Assembly (NCBI RefSeq): GCF_032362555.1
Contig: NC_083520.1
Span: forward strand, 930,001 to 994,000
DNA: 64,000 bases
Reading direction: 5' to 3'
Source of the DNA: Amyelois transitella
Taxonomy: Eukaryota; Arthropoda; Insecta; Lepidoptera; Pyralidae
A program made the position numbers and the translations under genes. The notes beneath the pieces are model-generated. The model saw nothing but the letters and a program-made list of their open reading frames with translations. It had not been told where the DNA came from and ran no database searches. This document shows positions 24,426 to 35,109 of the stretch, piece after piece. Numbering within the stretch: position 1 is the first letter of the stretch; each line of letters begins with the position of its first letter.

Positions 24426-24430
24426 TTTTA
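24136..24430 (+). mobile_element. Full-length SINE-A with 12-bp target-site duplication
   Basis: This is the best reference copy (24148-24418, 271 bp). It begins GTGCCGTGTGGTTCCCGGCA and ends in about eight TATG units. TATGTAATTTTA flanks it at 24136-24147 and 24419-24430; its first four bases are ambiguous with the tail. The body holds GGATGTCGTAAAAGGCGACT, GGCGATGGGCTAGCAACCTG and GGCTCTGTCTACCCCGCAAG in that order. Confidence 0.93.
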
Positions 24431-25051
24431 TGTTAAAGATTGGAAGTTGGTTAACAACTACGAATTTATTTCAAAAGTAATAATATAGAAAAGAAAATTA
24501 AATCGAAGAAAATCGTACGACCATATACGTATGTTACTTGGCTGAATCCTGCTTGCCCGGTGTTAACGCAACTTTAGAAATTGACAAATGGATAACTATT
24601 GATTAAAAATCTATTCAAAAACGTTAAAGAGTCTCTACATTACTAATATCTCTTTCAAGTCACAGTCGACATGAGCACGATACGTTATCTATTAACTATC
24701 TACGTCTGTGTCCCGTATCCAATCACTAATCGCCGCGGCATTGGCTGCCCGCGAACCAAATTACCTCAATTTTGTCCTCGAGAGCTATTTGCAAATCTGC
24801 GACAGCTTTATCGCTTTATACACAGACATAATTGTCAAGAAAACGATTGAATGCGATACTTATTGAAAGGTAAATTGAGGGAATGTTGTTTGGTTGTAAC
24901 TTATCTACATTCAAACCGCTTCTAATGAATAAAACGACAATTGTATTGCATTGATGATTACAATTACCGTCATTAGGTCTCGGGGCGTTCGTCCCGGTTA
25001 GATCCTCACCTCTTCGGATCGGACTATGCATTGACCATGATCTGAATTGGG
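24431..25051. other. No gene recognised; GC-richer patch 24690-24820
   Basis: The patch (CACTAATCGCCGCGGCATTG and neighbours) resembles a conserved non-coding island in composition only. No ORF or repeat is supported. Confidence 0.35.
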
Positions 25052-25142
25052 TGAGTCAGGTTTTTTACACGAAGCAACTCCCGTCCGACCTCCGCAACTT
25101 AGCAGGGAAACATTAACACATCCAGTTGCCTGAATGTGCAGA
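25052..25142. repeat. Repeat family E fragment (inverted relative to 11865)
   Basis: GTGAGTCAGGTTTTTTACAC, GAAGCAACTCCCGTCCGACC and CAGTTGCCTGAATGTGCAG are the reverse complement of the family E core. Confidence 0.75.
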
Positions 25143-26107
25143 TTTGCTCACGTTTTTTTCCCTCACCGTAAAAGCAATAAGTATGCTGCACTGCACGCGT
25201 ATGTTAGCGGTCACCGAGACACTACGTACATATCGATTGTAAATGTTGTCGGCGCGTCCCGATTTCTGTACCTACTTCAATTAGTTGTTAATTGTCCATT
25301 ACTTTTAAGGAGTTTTTACGGATGAATCATATTTAGTTTCAATTGGTTACCGTAACCAATTTCTAGCAGTACACATTGTTGTTCAATTTAATTATTGATA
25401 ATATTTGATAATGAAATCCACCTGAACTTTAGCAGTTTCGCGATATGTACTTATACAAAATTGAACTGCTTACCTGTAACAAAAACAAAATATGATTAAA
25501 ATAAAACTTATCTAATTGTTACTCTATATCTAATAGTGTAAAACGCATTGAAACATGAATAATCCACATGTGTTCGCAGAATTGGGTGCCAACAATCAAA
25601 TCAACAAGACGTATAAGTTTACAACGCGTCCTGATTTCGACTAATTACTCGGCCCATTGTTAATTGTCTGTACGCGCGAGATTAATCAGCGTTGTGGTAA
25701 CAATTCATTGGCCACTCTTAATGTGAGTACCCTTGTTTACAAAACGTTCATAAAATAAATTTTAATAATATTGTTGACTATATTTTTTGCCACAAGCGCC
25801 CAAAACATATGTATATATGTATACCATCCCTGAAAATAAATGCTATATATTTTTTATCAGTTTATTTAAATTTACGTAACGTTACGGGAGCATCTTTTAA
25901 GGAAAATCTTTAATCAAATCAATAACTTTACTAATCAGGTTCTATCACATAAAAATCGTAATATATCATTACGACAATGTTAATGATGCTATTAAAACAA
26001 ATTGATATAATACCGGCAGTGCTGTCACTATATCATTAATTTTAATACGTAAAAATAATAATAAAAAATAAAAATTATCTTTCTAAAATTGAAATTGATA
26101 TAATCTA
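25143..26107. other. No gene recognised; GC-richer patch 25590-25735
   Basis: AT-rich apart from the patch, which contains CATTGTTAATTGTCTGTACG and GAGATTAATCAGCGTTGTGG. Possible regulatory DNA, on composition alone. Confidence 0.35.
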
Positions 26108-26383
26108 TCTACACTAATATTATAAAGATGAAGAGTTTGTTTGTTTGTTTGAACGTGCTAATCTCTGGAACTACTGGTCCGAATTGAAAATTCTTTTTGC
26201 GTCGAATAGACCATTTATCAAGGAAGGCGGCTATATAACATCACGCTGCAACTATAAGGAGCATAGAAATAATGGAAAATGTGAAAAAAAAAACCGGAAA
26301 AATGGAAATATTATTCTTCCTTGAGGGCTTCAATGACGCTCATAATAACTATTTCACGCGGACGAAGTCGCGGGCACAGCTAG
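26108..26383 (+). mobile_element. Non-autonomous Helitron-like element, complete
   Basis: It starts TCTACACTAATATTATAAAG and ends GGGCACAGCTAG. The 5' TC and 3' CTAG ends lie between an A (26107) and a T (26384), the Helitron insertion signature. A short stem, GCGGAC and GTCGCG around GAA, lies about ten bases before CTAG, where Helitrons carry their 3' hairpin. It has no ORF and would depend on a RepHel source elsewhere. A truncated minus-strand relative is in F8A intron 5 (56478-56665). Confidence 0.85.
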
Positions 26384-26601
26384 TTATCTATATGGGCATT
26401 AGTTGCTGAGCAAAACTTAAACGAGTATAAAGTTTAAATTAGGAAATGATTTGTACAAACTGTCAGGTACTTATGATAATAATTACAAGAACTAGGATTT
26501 AAGCAAGCCGCGTTTCTATTTCAAACACCATCTTTATACGAGTAATCGTGCAATCACATGTATATTTATTTTACGATATGGTTAAAATCATCAATAAATA
26601 A

Positions 26602-26669
26602 ACTTGGATTCTTCTTTGGGCTAGCAACTTGTGACTATTTAAATCATAATGATAAAGACGTGATTATAC
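26602..26669 (+). repeat. SINE-A remnant with large internal deletion
   Basis: ACTTGGATTCTTCTTTGGGC and TAGCAACTTGTGACTATTT are followed directly by GACGTGATTATA. About 100 bp of body is missing. Confidence 0.75.
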
Positions 26670-26885
26670 TAGCTGACCCAGCAAACGTTGTTTTGCCATA
26701 TAATTTTTAAGTAATAGTTAGTAATAAAAAAGGGTGGACAACCCTTATCACTAAGGGGTATGAAAGAAGATGTTGACCGATTCTCAGACCTACACAATAT
26801 GCTCGCAAAATTTCATCGAGAATCGGTCAAACCGTTTTGGCGGAGGACGGGAACTAACATTGTAACACGAGAATTTTATATATAT
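26670..26885 (+). repeat. Dispersed repeat family G (probable LINE 3' region)
   Basis: It contains AGCTGACCCAGCAAACGTTG, then GGTGGACAACCCTTATCACT, GAATCGGTCAAACCGTTTTG and a terminal CACGAGAATTTTATATATATG. I recognise this layout from widely dispersed insect LINE-related repeats. There is a single copy in this window, so the call rests on recognition. Confidence 0.6.
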
Positions 26886-27023
26886 GTATGTCACGATCGT
26901 CATTCTTTATTTCTTTCTTTTACTTTATTATACTTTTATTTTAATTTTTTACTTTACCGATAGTCCCGTAATATAGATCGTCGTCCCGTAATAAGAAGCC
27001 GTAATATAGATAAATAATATAAC

Positions 27024-27089
27024 TATGTGTCTCTTGGAACCATGACATTGACCGGATTCTGCCAATGTCATGGTTTGAAGAGACACATA
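27024..27089. ncRNA. Candidate pre-miRNA-like hairpin
   Basis: Two 27-nt arms (27024-27050, 27063-27089) are complementary except for one 2-nt internal mismatch, around a 12-nt loop. The arms include TATGTGTCTCTT and AACCATGACATTG with their complements. Length, loop and a single small internal loop suit a Drosha substrate. A palindromic MITE remnant is an equally good explanation. No expression evidence is available. Confidence 0.3.
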
Positions 27090-27231
27090 TGTAATTATAA
27101 AAACATCCGATTGTCTTTTTACCAACCACGATACTGGCAAGACCATCTGTGTTGCCCTTAGCTGAGTGCACGGCGCCAGAGTACCGAAGTTCTCCGGTTT
27201 GTTTGTCTGGACCGAGAGGGCCGCCGACCTT

Positions 27232-27291
27232 ACATACATACATACATACATAAAATCACGCCTCTTTCCCGGAGGGGTAGGCAGAGACTTA
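27232..27291 (-). repeat. LINE-B 3' tail
   Basis: ACATACATACATACATACAT then AAATCACGCCTCTTTCCCGG and AGGGGTAGGCAGAGAC. This is the shared LINE-B terminal sequence with its CATA simple repeat. Confidence 0.8.
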
Positions 27292-27341
27292 TCTGTTTAC
27301 AATCGCGGAATACTAATGTCTGTCATCAAATATTTTTTTTT

Positions 27342-27564
27342 GACAAATTACACTGATTGAGTAAGCCTCGAAGTAAGTTCGCGACTTGTGTTACGAGATG
27401 CTAACTCAACGATACTATATTTTATAATAAATACTTATATAGATGAACATCCAAGACCCAGGCCAATCAGAAAGAGTTCTTTTCTCATCATGCCCTGGCC
27501 GGGATTCGAACCCGGGACCTCCGGTGTCGCAGACAAGCGTACTGCCGCTGCGCCACAAAGGCCG
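27342..27564 (-). repeat. tRNA-derived SINE (tSINE), full length
   Basis: On the minus strand it has a well preserved tRNA-like head. The B-box GGTTCGAATCC lies in CCCGGGTTCGAATCCCGGCC, and the A-box region reads TGGCGCAGCGGCAGTACGC. The body is colinear with 5751-5974 and the end is CAGTGTAATTTGTC. It is better preserved than the 5.7-kb copy. Confidence 0.9.
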
Positions 27565-27647
27565 TCGAATTCGTCGAAGAAATTGTATGTTGTATGCACT
27601 TTAATATACAATTAGCGCGATTTTTCACTTACTATAGGTAATATTAT

Positions 27648-27795
27648 AAACTTGGGATTATTCTTGTAGGCGATGGGCTAGCAAACTGTCACTATTTGAA
27701 TCTCAATTCCATCATAAAGCCATACAGCTGAACGTCTTTTCAACACTGTTGGCTCTGTCTACCCCACAAGGGATAAAGACGTGATTATATGTATA
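27648..27795 (+). repeat. SINE-A copy, 3' half
   Basis: GGCGATGGGCTAGCAAACTG, TTTGAATCTCAATTCCATCA and GGCTCTGTCTACCCCACAAG are followed by GACGTGATTATATGTAT. There is a small deletion after GCTGAACG. Confidence 0.88.
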
Positions 27796-27861
27796 AAGTA
27801 CGCTCACCGCTTCGTTTCCGTGAAAGTAAGTTGAAATTCTTTTCCTCGGGAATTTTGGGAA

Positions 27862-27927
27862 ATCCATTCTAAGTGTACACTTAGAATGGATGGAATATGT
27901 GGTCTAGTGGTACCACTAGACCACATA
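27862..27927. repeat. Two adjacent perfect palindromes (30 bp and 32 bp)
   Basis: 27862-27891 (centre AAGTGTACACTT) and 27896-27927 (centre TAGTGGTACCACTA) are each exactly self-complementary without a loop, four bases apart. They lie just upstream of a family E copy. Confidence 0.95.
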
Positions 27928-27989
27928 AGAATATTACATGCCTCTGGACTCAGCGGTTTGAGCTTTGTATTGTATGTGAGATAGGTTAG

Positions 27990-28120
27990 TTTCCCCTGCA
28001 AAGGTTAGATGGGAGTCGCTTCGTGTAAAATCCTAACTCGCCCAATACAGGATGGTCAAATGGTGCAAACCGGTCTCCTGTCCAGAGAGGTAAGAATGTA
28101 ATTGGGACTAACGCCAGGAG
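27990..28120. repeat. Repeat family E copy
   Basis: TTTCCCCTGCAAAGGTTAG, GGAGTCGCTTCGTGTAAAA, CCAATACAGGATGGTC and TCTCCTGTCCAGAGAGGTAA define the longest clean stretch of the family here. Confidence 0.78.
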
Positions 28121-31100
28121 GAAGGAGATGTTTGTTAGAATTCAGAATATCTATAATAAAAGCTACTTGCGCTTGCGCTGTTCATTCACTACTACGAAGA
28201 AACTTATAGCAAGTTTTTATTTCACAGATTCTTAATTGCAAAAAAACCAAGTAAACCCTATGAAGTCTTCTGAAGGAACATAATAATTAATCTTCTTTCC
28301 GGCTCATAAATTTCGCGTACGCATCCGGTGTTCGATGATACCGTTGACCACGACCAAACAGACAGAGATATTTATAATTAAGCGGATACATGGCCGTCAA
28401 TATGCCAGAGTTATTACTTAGAAACATATAAAATTAATTTTAATTGAGATTAGATGTTGATTAATATATAATTTATTACTGTGTAGTTAATTTGAGAAGC
28501 TGAAAGTTGTTGAAGATGATCAAGAGAACCGGTATAGTTTGATTGATTCAAAGTTATAATCCTTTTCCACTTCGTCTGCCATAGAACTAATAAAAACTGA
28601 ACCTCAACAACTAATAAAAAATGCTTCTTTAGAGTGGTAGGGAGCAAATTTTGCATATCAGTTTTTAAATTCTACCAAGACAAATTTACATTTGTAAAAC
28701 CAACGTTCCAATCGGAGCAATAGCTTTGCGTGATGCGATTACAAACCAACAAACACACAGAAATTCTAAACATCATATTTTTTCTCCTTTTGGTCATATA
28801 TGTATATAGAATCCCATGTCGAATTTGTAACAAAATAAAGTACTTACAATCATTAATAATTTTAAAGCAGCTATTTTAATTAGACGTTCAATATCCTGGT
28901 CCTAGACTTATCTCAACTGCTGTGCAAATAAACTAGTTCATCCAATTCTTATAATAGTTAATTATCAATTACCTACAGGATATAAGCGTTATCTCATTAA
29001 CTGGCTACACCTATATCTCTAACGACTTTATTCCTGTAAGTTGGTTTCACGGTTGTGTTTCGACGTGGGGAAAGCGTCGCGTGCGCCGCTCACATCCGTC
29101 ATAATCTGGAGATAAATATGGTAGCAGTAGTTACATGGTGCTCGCTCGTAGAACAGGAACACGCTGTACTGTTGTGTAAGGATATTGCTGTTTTTCTCAG
29201 CAAAGGCTGTATCTTAGAAGCATTTGATGTACGTAATTAAATTTGTATTTGATCTGTCATAACCAAAATCCCATTAAAGAAACGTTTAATACAGGATATA
29301 GATAAATAAGATAAATAGAAATAGATGAATAAAAGTGCCGTATGGTTCAAACACTGTCTTGATGTAAACCCATCAAGTAATTTTAATGTATTTATTTAGA
29401 AACTTGTGACAACTTGTGATTGCGATGAACCGCACGTAAGAGCTCTTCATTGTGCATTCATCATAATGATTAATATTGAATCTGCAAACGGCGACCGTTT
29501 ATTTGCCTTTAAACTAAACACGCCACACGCAGGCCTAGCGGTAGTGGCTAATGATAATGAACTTACGCGAATACGTGCCCGACTGGAATTTTTATTTGAA
29601 CCTACATATCTGGAAGGGGCCATATGTTCATAAATTAGTTGAGCAGCATCAAGAGTTGCTTACAACAACCAAGTACCAGTATGAGACTCTAGTGCCATCA
29701 TCATCAGTAAACATATATAAATTTCTTCTTAAATTTGTCTGTAAGACTTTTTACGTCAATCGCTTCTTTTTGTCAGCCGCTTTTTTTCATAACATTGGAG
29801 AATGCCACGGATGATCTTTTTTTAAATACTGATTTTCTTTTTGTTTTTTTGGGAAAATAAAGTTTATCAACCTAACTATGATCTTATGATAACAGTCTCG
29901 GTGCACCGCTGTCGCTGCTGCATTTGGTCTAGTATCTGCCTCTTTAATTCGCCCTAGGTCTCTCTCAGGCGCCACGGCGACGCGCACTAGACATATCATT
30001 GGATAATTCATAAGGGCACGGGTTTCCATCGCGAGTCAACTTCAACAGGCTTCCTGGTTACCTTATACGCCTTTATTGCCCACCTAAAATGGCAACTTAA
30101 TAAAGCCCAATAGATAAACTCGACCGCCTTTGTGCTGCGCTAACAATGCATTTAGTATTTTACGGATTGCGTCAACGACGCTGTTCAACATGGCCGTAAC
30201 GAACGAATTTACTTTAACGTCAAGCCATAACCGGTGTCCGAGTGAAGCGAGGGCAACTTTATGTTCACGAAGGGCGAGCAACAAAGATCATAGTGACGTC
30301 GCTCGATATCGGCAAGTCTTTCGATAGTGCAGCCAGATGTATTTTGCACAGTCTGTCATTAAAATTTAAATAGAAACAAGTTGATGATATAAAACAAAAT
30401 ACATATCTCACGGTGGAAGTACGAAAATACTCGTAAATACAAAAATAAGAGACCACATAAGAGGTTGATTTTGTATGTCAAAATTGTCTTTAGATTGTAG
30501 AGTAATAGCAAATTACGGAGGCTATAAACAACGTGCTGTGCCAGCCCATATAAAAGCGTGATAGAAAAGAAAATTAATTAATTTCATAAATCACACATCG
30601 ATCAGCTGTTTCACATTAACAAAACTACGTATTACACTTTTAATAAGCACAAGCAGCAAGAGTCGCGAAGTTGAAAATCCATTTAATGGGCGCTGTAATG
30701 GAATAAAAACTGAGGTCGTCAGGGTCTGGAGGACTGCTGGCGCCGGCGCTGATCGTTTTGTTCGACGGCGGGCCAGTGATGGTGAATTATCATATTTCAC
30801 TGTAACACTCGCGCTTGACGTTTATGGGATGAGAACGGCGCAGACCTGATGAGGTTTAAAAATTGGAAACTGTCCAGTCCATAAACATTTCCCATTTAAC
30901 TTGAATGCATTTTTGAATTGTACTTGTCAATGGCCAGTAAGAATTTTAAAGTAAAACTTTAGTGCAATATTTCGTTATTACTTTTTTAATTACACAGTCT
31001 TCATTATTATGATTTCTGCTTGGACCGGTGATGTCAAATTTTTTTATTATCCAGGTATAGGTATATAGGTATGTAGCAGACGTAGCCGACAAAATAGGAA

Positions 31101-31164
31101 AGGAAAAAAATGAAGAATAATCTCAATCGAATAAATAAATAAGCTCTCACGAACGAGAAAATGC
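28121..31164. other. No gene recognised; GC-richer islands 29880-30050, 30120-30320, 30700-30790
   Basis: Several 60-80-codon open frames occur in the islands on both strands, none with a domain I recognise or splice sites I trust. The islands are the most plausible non-repeat functional DNA in this interval, possibly enhancers. Confidence 0.35.
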
Positions 31165-31608
31165 GTGATTCTTCAAACTCATGCCTCGACTTGGAGGCGG
31201 CGGCGTACTGAACAGAAAAAACCTCGCTTACCTAATAAGGACCTAGTACGTGCTCGGACACTACCGTTTGCGATTATCTCACGGCCTACAGAACGGGGTC
31301 ATGTGGGAACGAAATTGTTGCTTCTACACTTAATGATCACATTAAAAATAAATATATCCAAGTTGCAGTCACGGAATCCTGAGTCGTGGCCGATGCGAGT
31401 GATAAGACCCTTGAATCACCTTTTGAATGGAACCCGCGGGCTTCAAGTAGACAATTCTCATGATCGGAACCAGTTCTGTCTACTTAATAAAGGGAATGTT
31501 AAGTCGCTTAAGAGTAATTACTCGTTGCTGATAAATTACTGCGCGAGTAAGGAGTTTAAGGACAGTAATTTGCGCATACTGACGGACAATTCCAAATATG
31601 GCATTTAA
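31165..31608 (+). CDS. Unrecognised 147-codon open frame, doubtful gene
   Basis: This is an uninterrupted frame from a non-ATG initiator codon (ATT) to a TAA. It is rich in basic residues (WRRRRTEQKKPR near the start) with no membrane segment, signal peptide or motif I know. It has no splice context, and the surrounding DNA is AT-rich with the frame itself GC-richer. Chance openness or an old retroelement remnant is more likely than a functional protein. Confidence 0.12.
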   Translation: MILQTHASTWRRRRTEQKKPRLPNKDLVRARTLPFAIISRPTERGHVGTKLLLLHLMITLKINISKLQSRNPESWPMRVIRPLNHLLNGTRGLQVDNSHDRNQFCLLNKGNVKSLKSNYSLLINYCASKEFKDSNLRILTDNSKYGI

Positions 31609-34039
31609 TTAACGTAGATTGCACGGTACTTTTTGAAATAGGTGGGATATTCCAGATACGTATTTATTCTTCAGTAATTTTGCCCTCAGCACTAATTATA
31701 ATTTTTTTACATCAATCAAGATTAAGGTTAATCTCAACAAACGATATTAATACCGCCACTGTAAATAAGTAGCTTTCTTTAGAAATAAAGTAGAAATTGA
31801 CACTGAATTCTAAAAACTATATCCTCTAAAAGGGTCTATTGGTTGAAATAACAAAACACAGGTATGAGTAATATGTTCCACTTTGTGCCATACGTGGAAA
31901 ACCCTTGAATGAAAATAATAAATACTAGAAACCTTACGTGGCAGCGACTGACGCAAAATACCCGCGAACAAGAAATCGAATACCTTAGACGTGATGTACA
32001 AGAAAAACAAAGCACGTAGCAGATAAACATTTGTCTACTCATTACTGACTAACGTTAGCTTCTTGTGGGACTGCAAACATAGGTAATTGGCAGGAAATGG
32101 AAAAAGAAACAGTTGGAGTTATTAGCGATTTTGTTGATCAGGTTGATAAACATGGATAATTAGTTGAACTTGAAAGTAAGGAAATATATTAAAACACAGC
32201 TAAAACAGTTAGATTCAAAAAGTGATCATTCGAAACAATAAGCGTTACTTAATAAGTAAACGAATGTACTTATCAGATTAGGATGAGAAGTGGATGAGGG
32301 CCGGGATACAGTGTCTTAGGAATCTTATTCAGAGCCATAAACGAAAACGGAACCGGTTGAGTATTATCGATGGCGAGCCGCGATAGGGGGCGAGGCGCCT
32401 GCCTGCCGACCACCGCCGGCTGAATAATTGGGCACCGCAGGACTTCACACCATATACAACCATCGGACGCAACACCAAATTTTTAATACGCACTCTCGTA
32501 AAACCAGTAAAGTTAGACAAAAATAAACGAGCACGGTATGAGGCGAAGGAGTTTTTACGCTTTTCGTTCAACTGGGTTTAATCATGATCATGTCACATTG
32601 CAGTCAAATGAACAACTGGATGAAAGGTTAGTATGCAAATATCAAAAAAAAAACAAAGACAGCAAATACATTGTTTAAATTTTATTTCAATAAAAACTGT
32701 AATTAGCTTAATTAATAAGCTGAATGCTGGAATGGATATGAAAGATCCAAGAGTGTTTATTGCAAGTCATAGCCATAACGCGCTTTTGTCCAAAATACAC
32801 GCTGGCATGAAACAAAACGGAACGGGAACGGTCCAGCCTAGTGTAAAGAGTCCTTAAGATACCTTTTTATCGATAAATATACGCACTTGACATTCAAAAT
32901 GGAGAATTTGAATCGACGTTATTAATGGGCCCGGAATGGAATTTGAGGACGCTGGAGTAATCGAAATGTTTTCATTGGCTTTGAGAGTTCAAGCAATGAT
33001 TCGTAATGAGCTAAATATGGGTCATTTTATAGCATTTTTATGATATCCTATAAAAAGAAAAATTAATTCGATATTTTTTATGAATAGTCAACTAGATAGT
33101 AATAAGCAGGATGATTTACGAGATTATGTTTATAATAACACGTCATATTTGATATATATTACACGTAAGAGCACAAAGAATAATAAAAGCTTTTCATTCC
33201 AATCTAATTTGAACAGGTACAAGTGGCCTTGAACAAATAATGTTACTTTCCAAACACCTGCAGCGACATAATTTAATGATATATCAGATACACCAACTGC
33301 TCTAGAAGACAAAAGTTATATGCGTTATCATAATAGTACTCATTATGAGTTCATTGACCCACCGAGACGTCGCGGAATCTAGCGACGCGTGTATTTTGGT
33401 CCAGACGGATGCATAGGCTTCCTCGGCAGTAAATCCACAAATATATAAATAACGTCGTTTTCGTACCAGCAGCGCAAACTGCGGACTTTTACGACGGGAC
33501 GATAAGACACCCCTTTTACGATTACACCCATTCAACAAATACCATCAACCAGCCGTATATGATCCCTTTGATATTCCTATTTTCTATTATTAGAAGGCCT
33601 ATACATATTGGTCAGTAATCTAGATGCATTCTAGAGAAATTGCTTACAATGTATACGATTCGCATTTAATATCTACTGGGAATTGTATAAAACGGGAGTT
33701 AAAACTAATATTGACGTTGAAATATCTAAGTCATATTTTATGAAGGGTATAAACTTTCCGAGAATGCAAGTTATAGAAAGGAAATAAGATATTCGAGATG
33801 TATAACATACCCAATAAATTGTGATATACATATTCAAATTAGCTTTAAAATTGACATACATAAAAAGTATTCCATATTTGAAATTGGACTATCGCACAAA
33901 TACAAAAATGTTAGTAAGTTATAGCAATCTAAGCGTTAGCCGAAATAAGTCTTGAGAGACCGTCTCCGATAAATCAGTTACTATAATGACACTGTTACTT
34001 TAATGAGAAAAATAAGCATGAAGGTAGCAATAAATTCAA
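31609..34039. other. No gene recognised; GC-richer patch 32370-32440
   Basis: The patch contains CGAGGCGCCTGCCTGCCGAC. Another open, mixed-composition stretch is at 33302-33538 (-, 78 codons) without a recognisable domain. No members of the repeat families seen elsewhere. Confidence 0.35.
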
Positions 34040-34270
34040 TAACCTCGCAAATGAATTATCGATAACGATCGAGAAAAGTTTGATTATCGATTTTTAACGA
34101 CTTAATAAAAAGGTGCGAGGCGTCGCGTGGGAGTCGCCCGTCTTAGGTCCGTCGTCGCCTGGCTAATTAAAAGGATTTTGTTAGTTGTCAAATTGAGATA
34201 AGAAAACCTTTTGATGTGCCGCGGTCGCCCTTTAATGCTCGGAATAAAAATTTAAGGATTACTCGTTTCA
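34040..34270. promoter_or_regulatory. Candidate regulatory island with DRE site
   Basis: The exact DREF-type octamer TATCGATA is at 34057-34064. A second ATTATCGAT lies 25 bp further, followed by a GC-rich block (GTGCGAGGCGTCGCGTGGGA region) and GGCTAATTAAAAGG. The clustering is visible; that it functions as an enhancer or promoter is inference. Confidence 0.3.
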
Positions 34271-35109
34271 TCAATTTGGGTAATTGAATGGAAAATATTG
34301 AAATGTATCAAACAAAACAAGGACATTACGCACATCTTTTATTTTTTTCGTCGTTTCTCCACTCTCGGGTTTACATACATACATAAAATAAAAGTAGTCT
34401 CGGGTTTGCTGGAAGAAATTTCTTTAGAAAAAACAAACCTATGTACCATTGTTTTTTGTGTTTATAATTTATACATGTTTTCTGTGTAAATTGGCACAAT
34501 AAATGGTCCACATTTTTGTGTCCTGAAATCACCTAATGGCAAATCAAAATCAACCAGATTAAAATCTGGTGCTGTATCATTACTTTCATACACATACATT
34601 TTAGATTTGAAGGATATCACCAGATCGTCACTGGAACACACAGTAAAACTTCACTTTGCCAATTCCGTAGTTGGATGCAGCAATGTTTTGTTGTTCGGAT
34701 TTATTTTGTTTGGACAAACAAATATTAAAGAATACAAACAGTATGCAGTTTATAAGATAAATTAGTTGCTAGTTATGTAATTGTCACCTATTGCTCAGAC
34801 ATTATAAGTCAATGTTTGATTAGAACCAGCATACATTTCAATTGTTCCTCGTCTTGCCTAATAGTGCAATATGTGCATTCTGACATTGCAAGGAGATCTA
34901 GCAAATTGTTAGCTCATCAATTTGTAGCCTAGCTTGATACATTATCTAGAACGTGGAGCAATCGACCACCCGGCCACGAGTGTTACAAGTTGCTTTACAA
35001 TCGCCATAAATCATTGATGTAATGAATATATTCCTATTAATGTTTGAAATAATGAAGTCAAATCCAAATAATTTTTCCTTGCACTCCAAAGTACGACACC
35101 GTATCCTTA
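34271..35109. other. No gene recognised
   Basis: AT-rich flank left of the mariner element; no supportable ORF. Confidence 0.5.
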
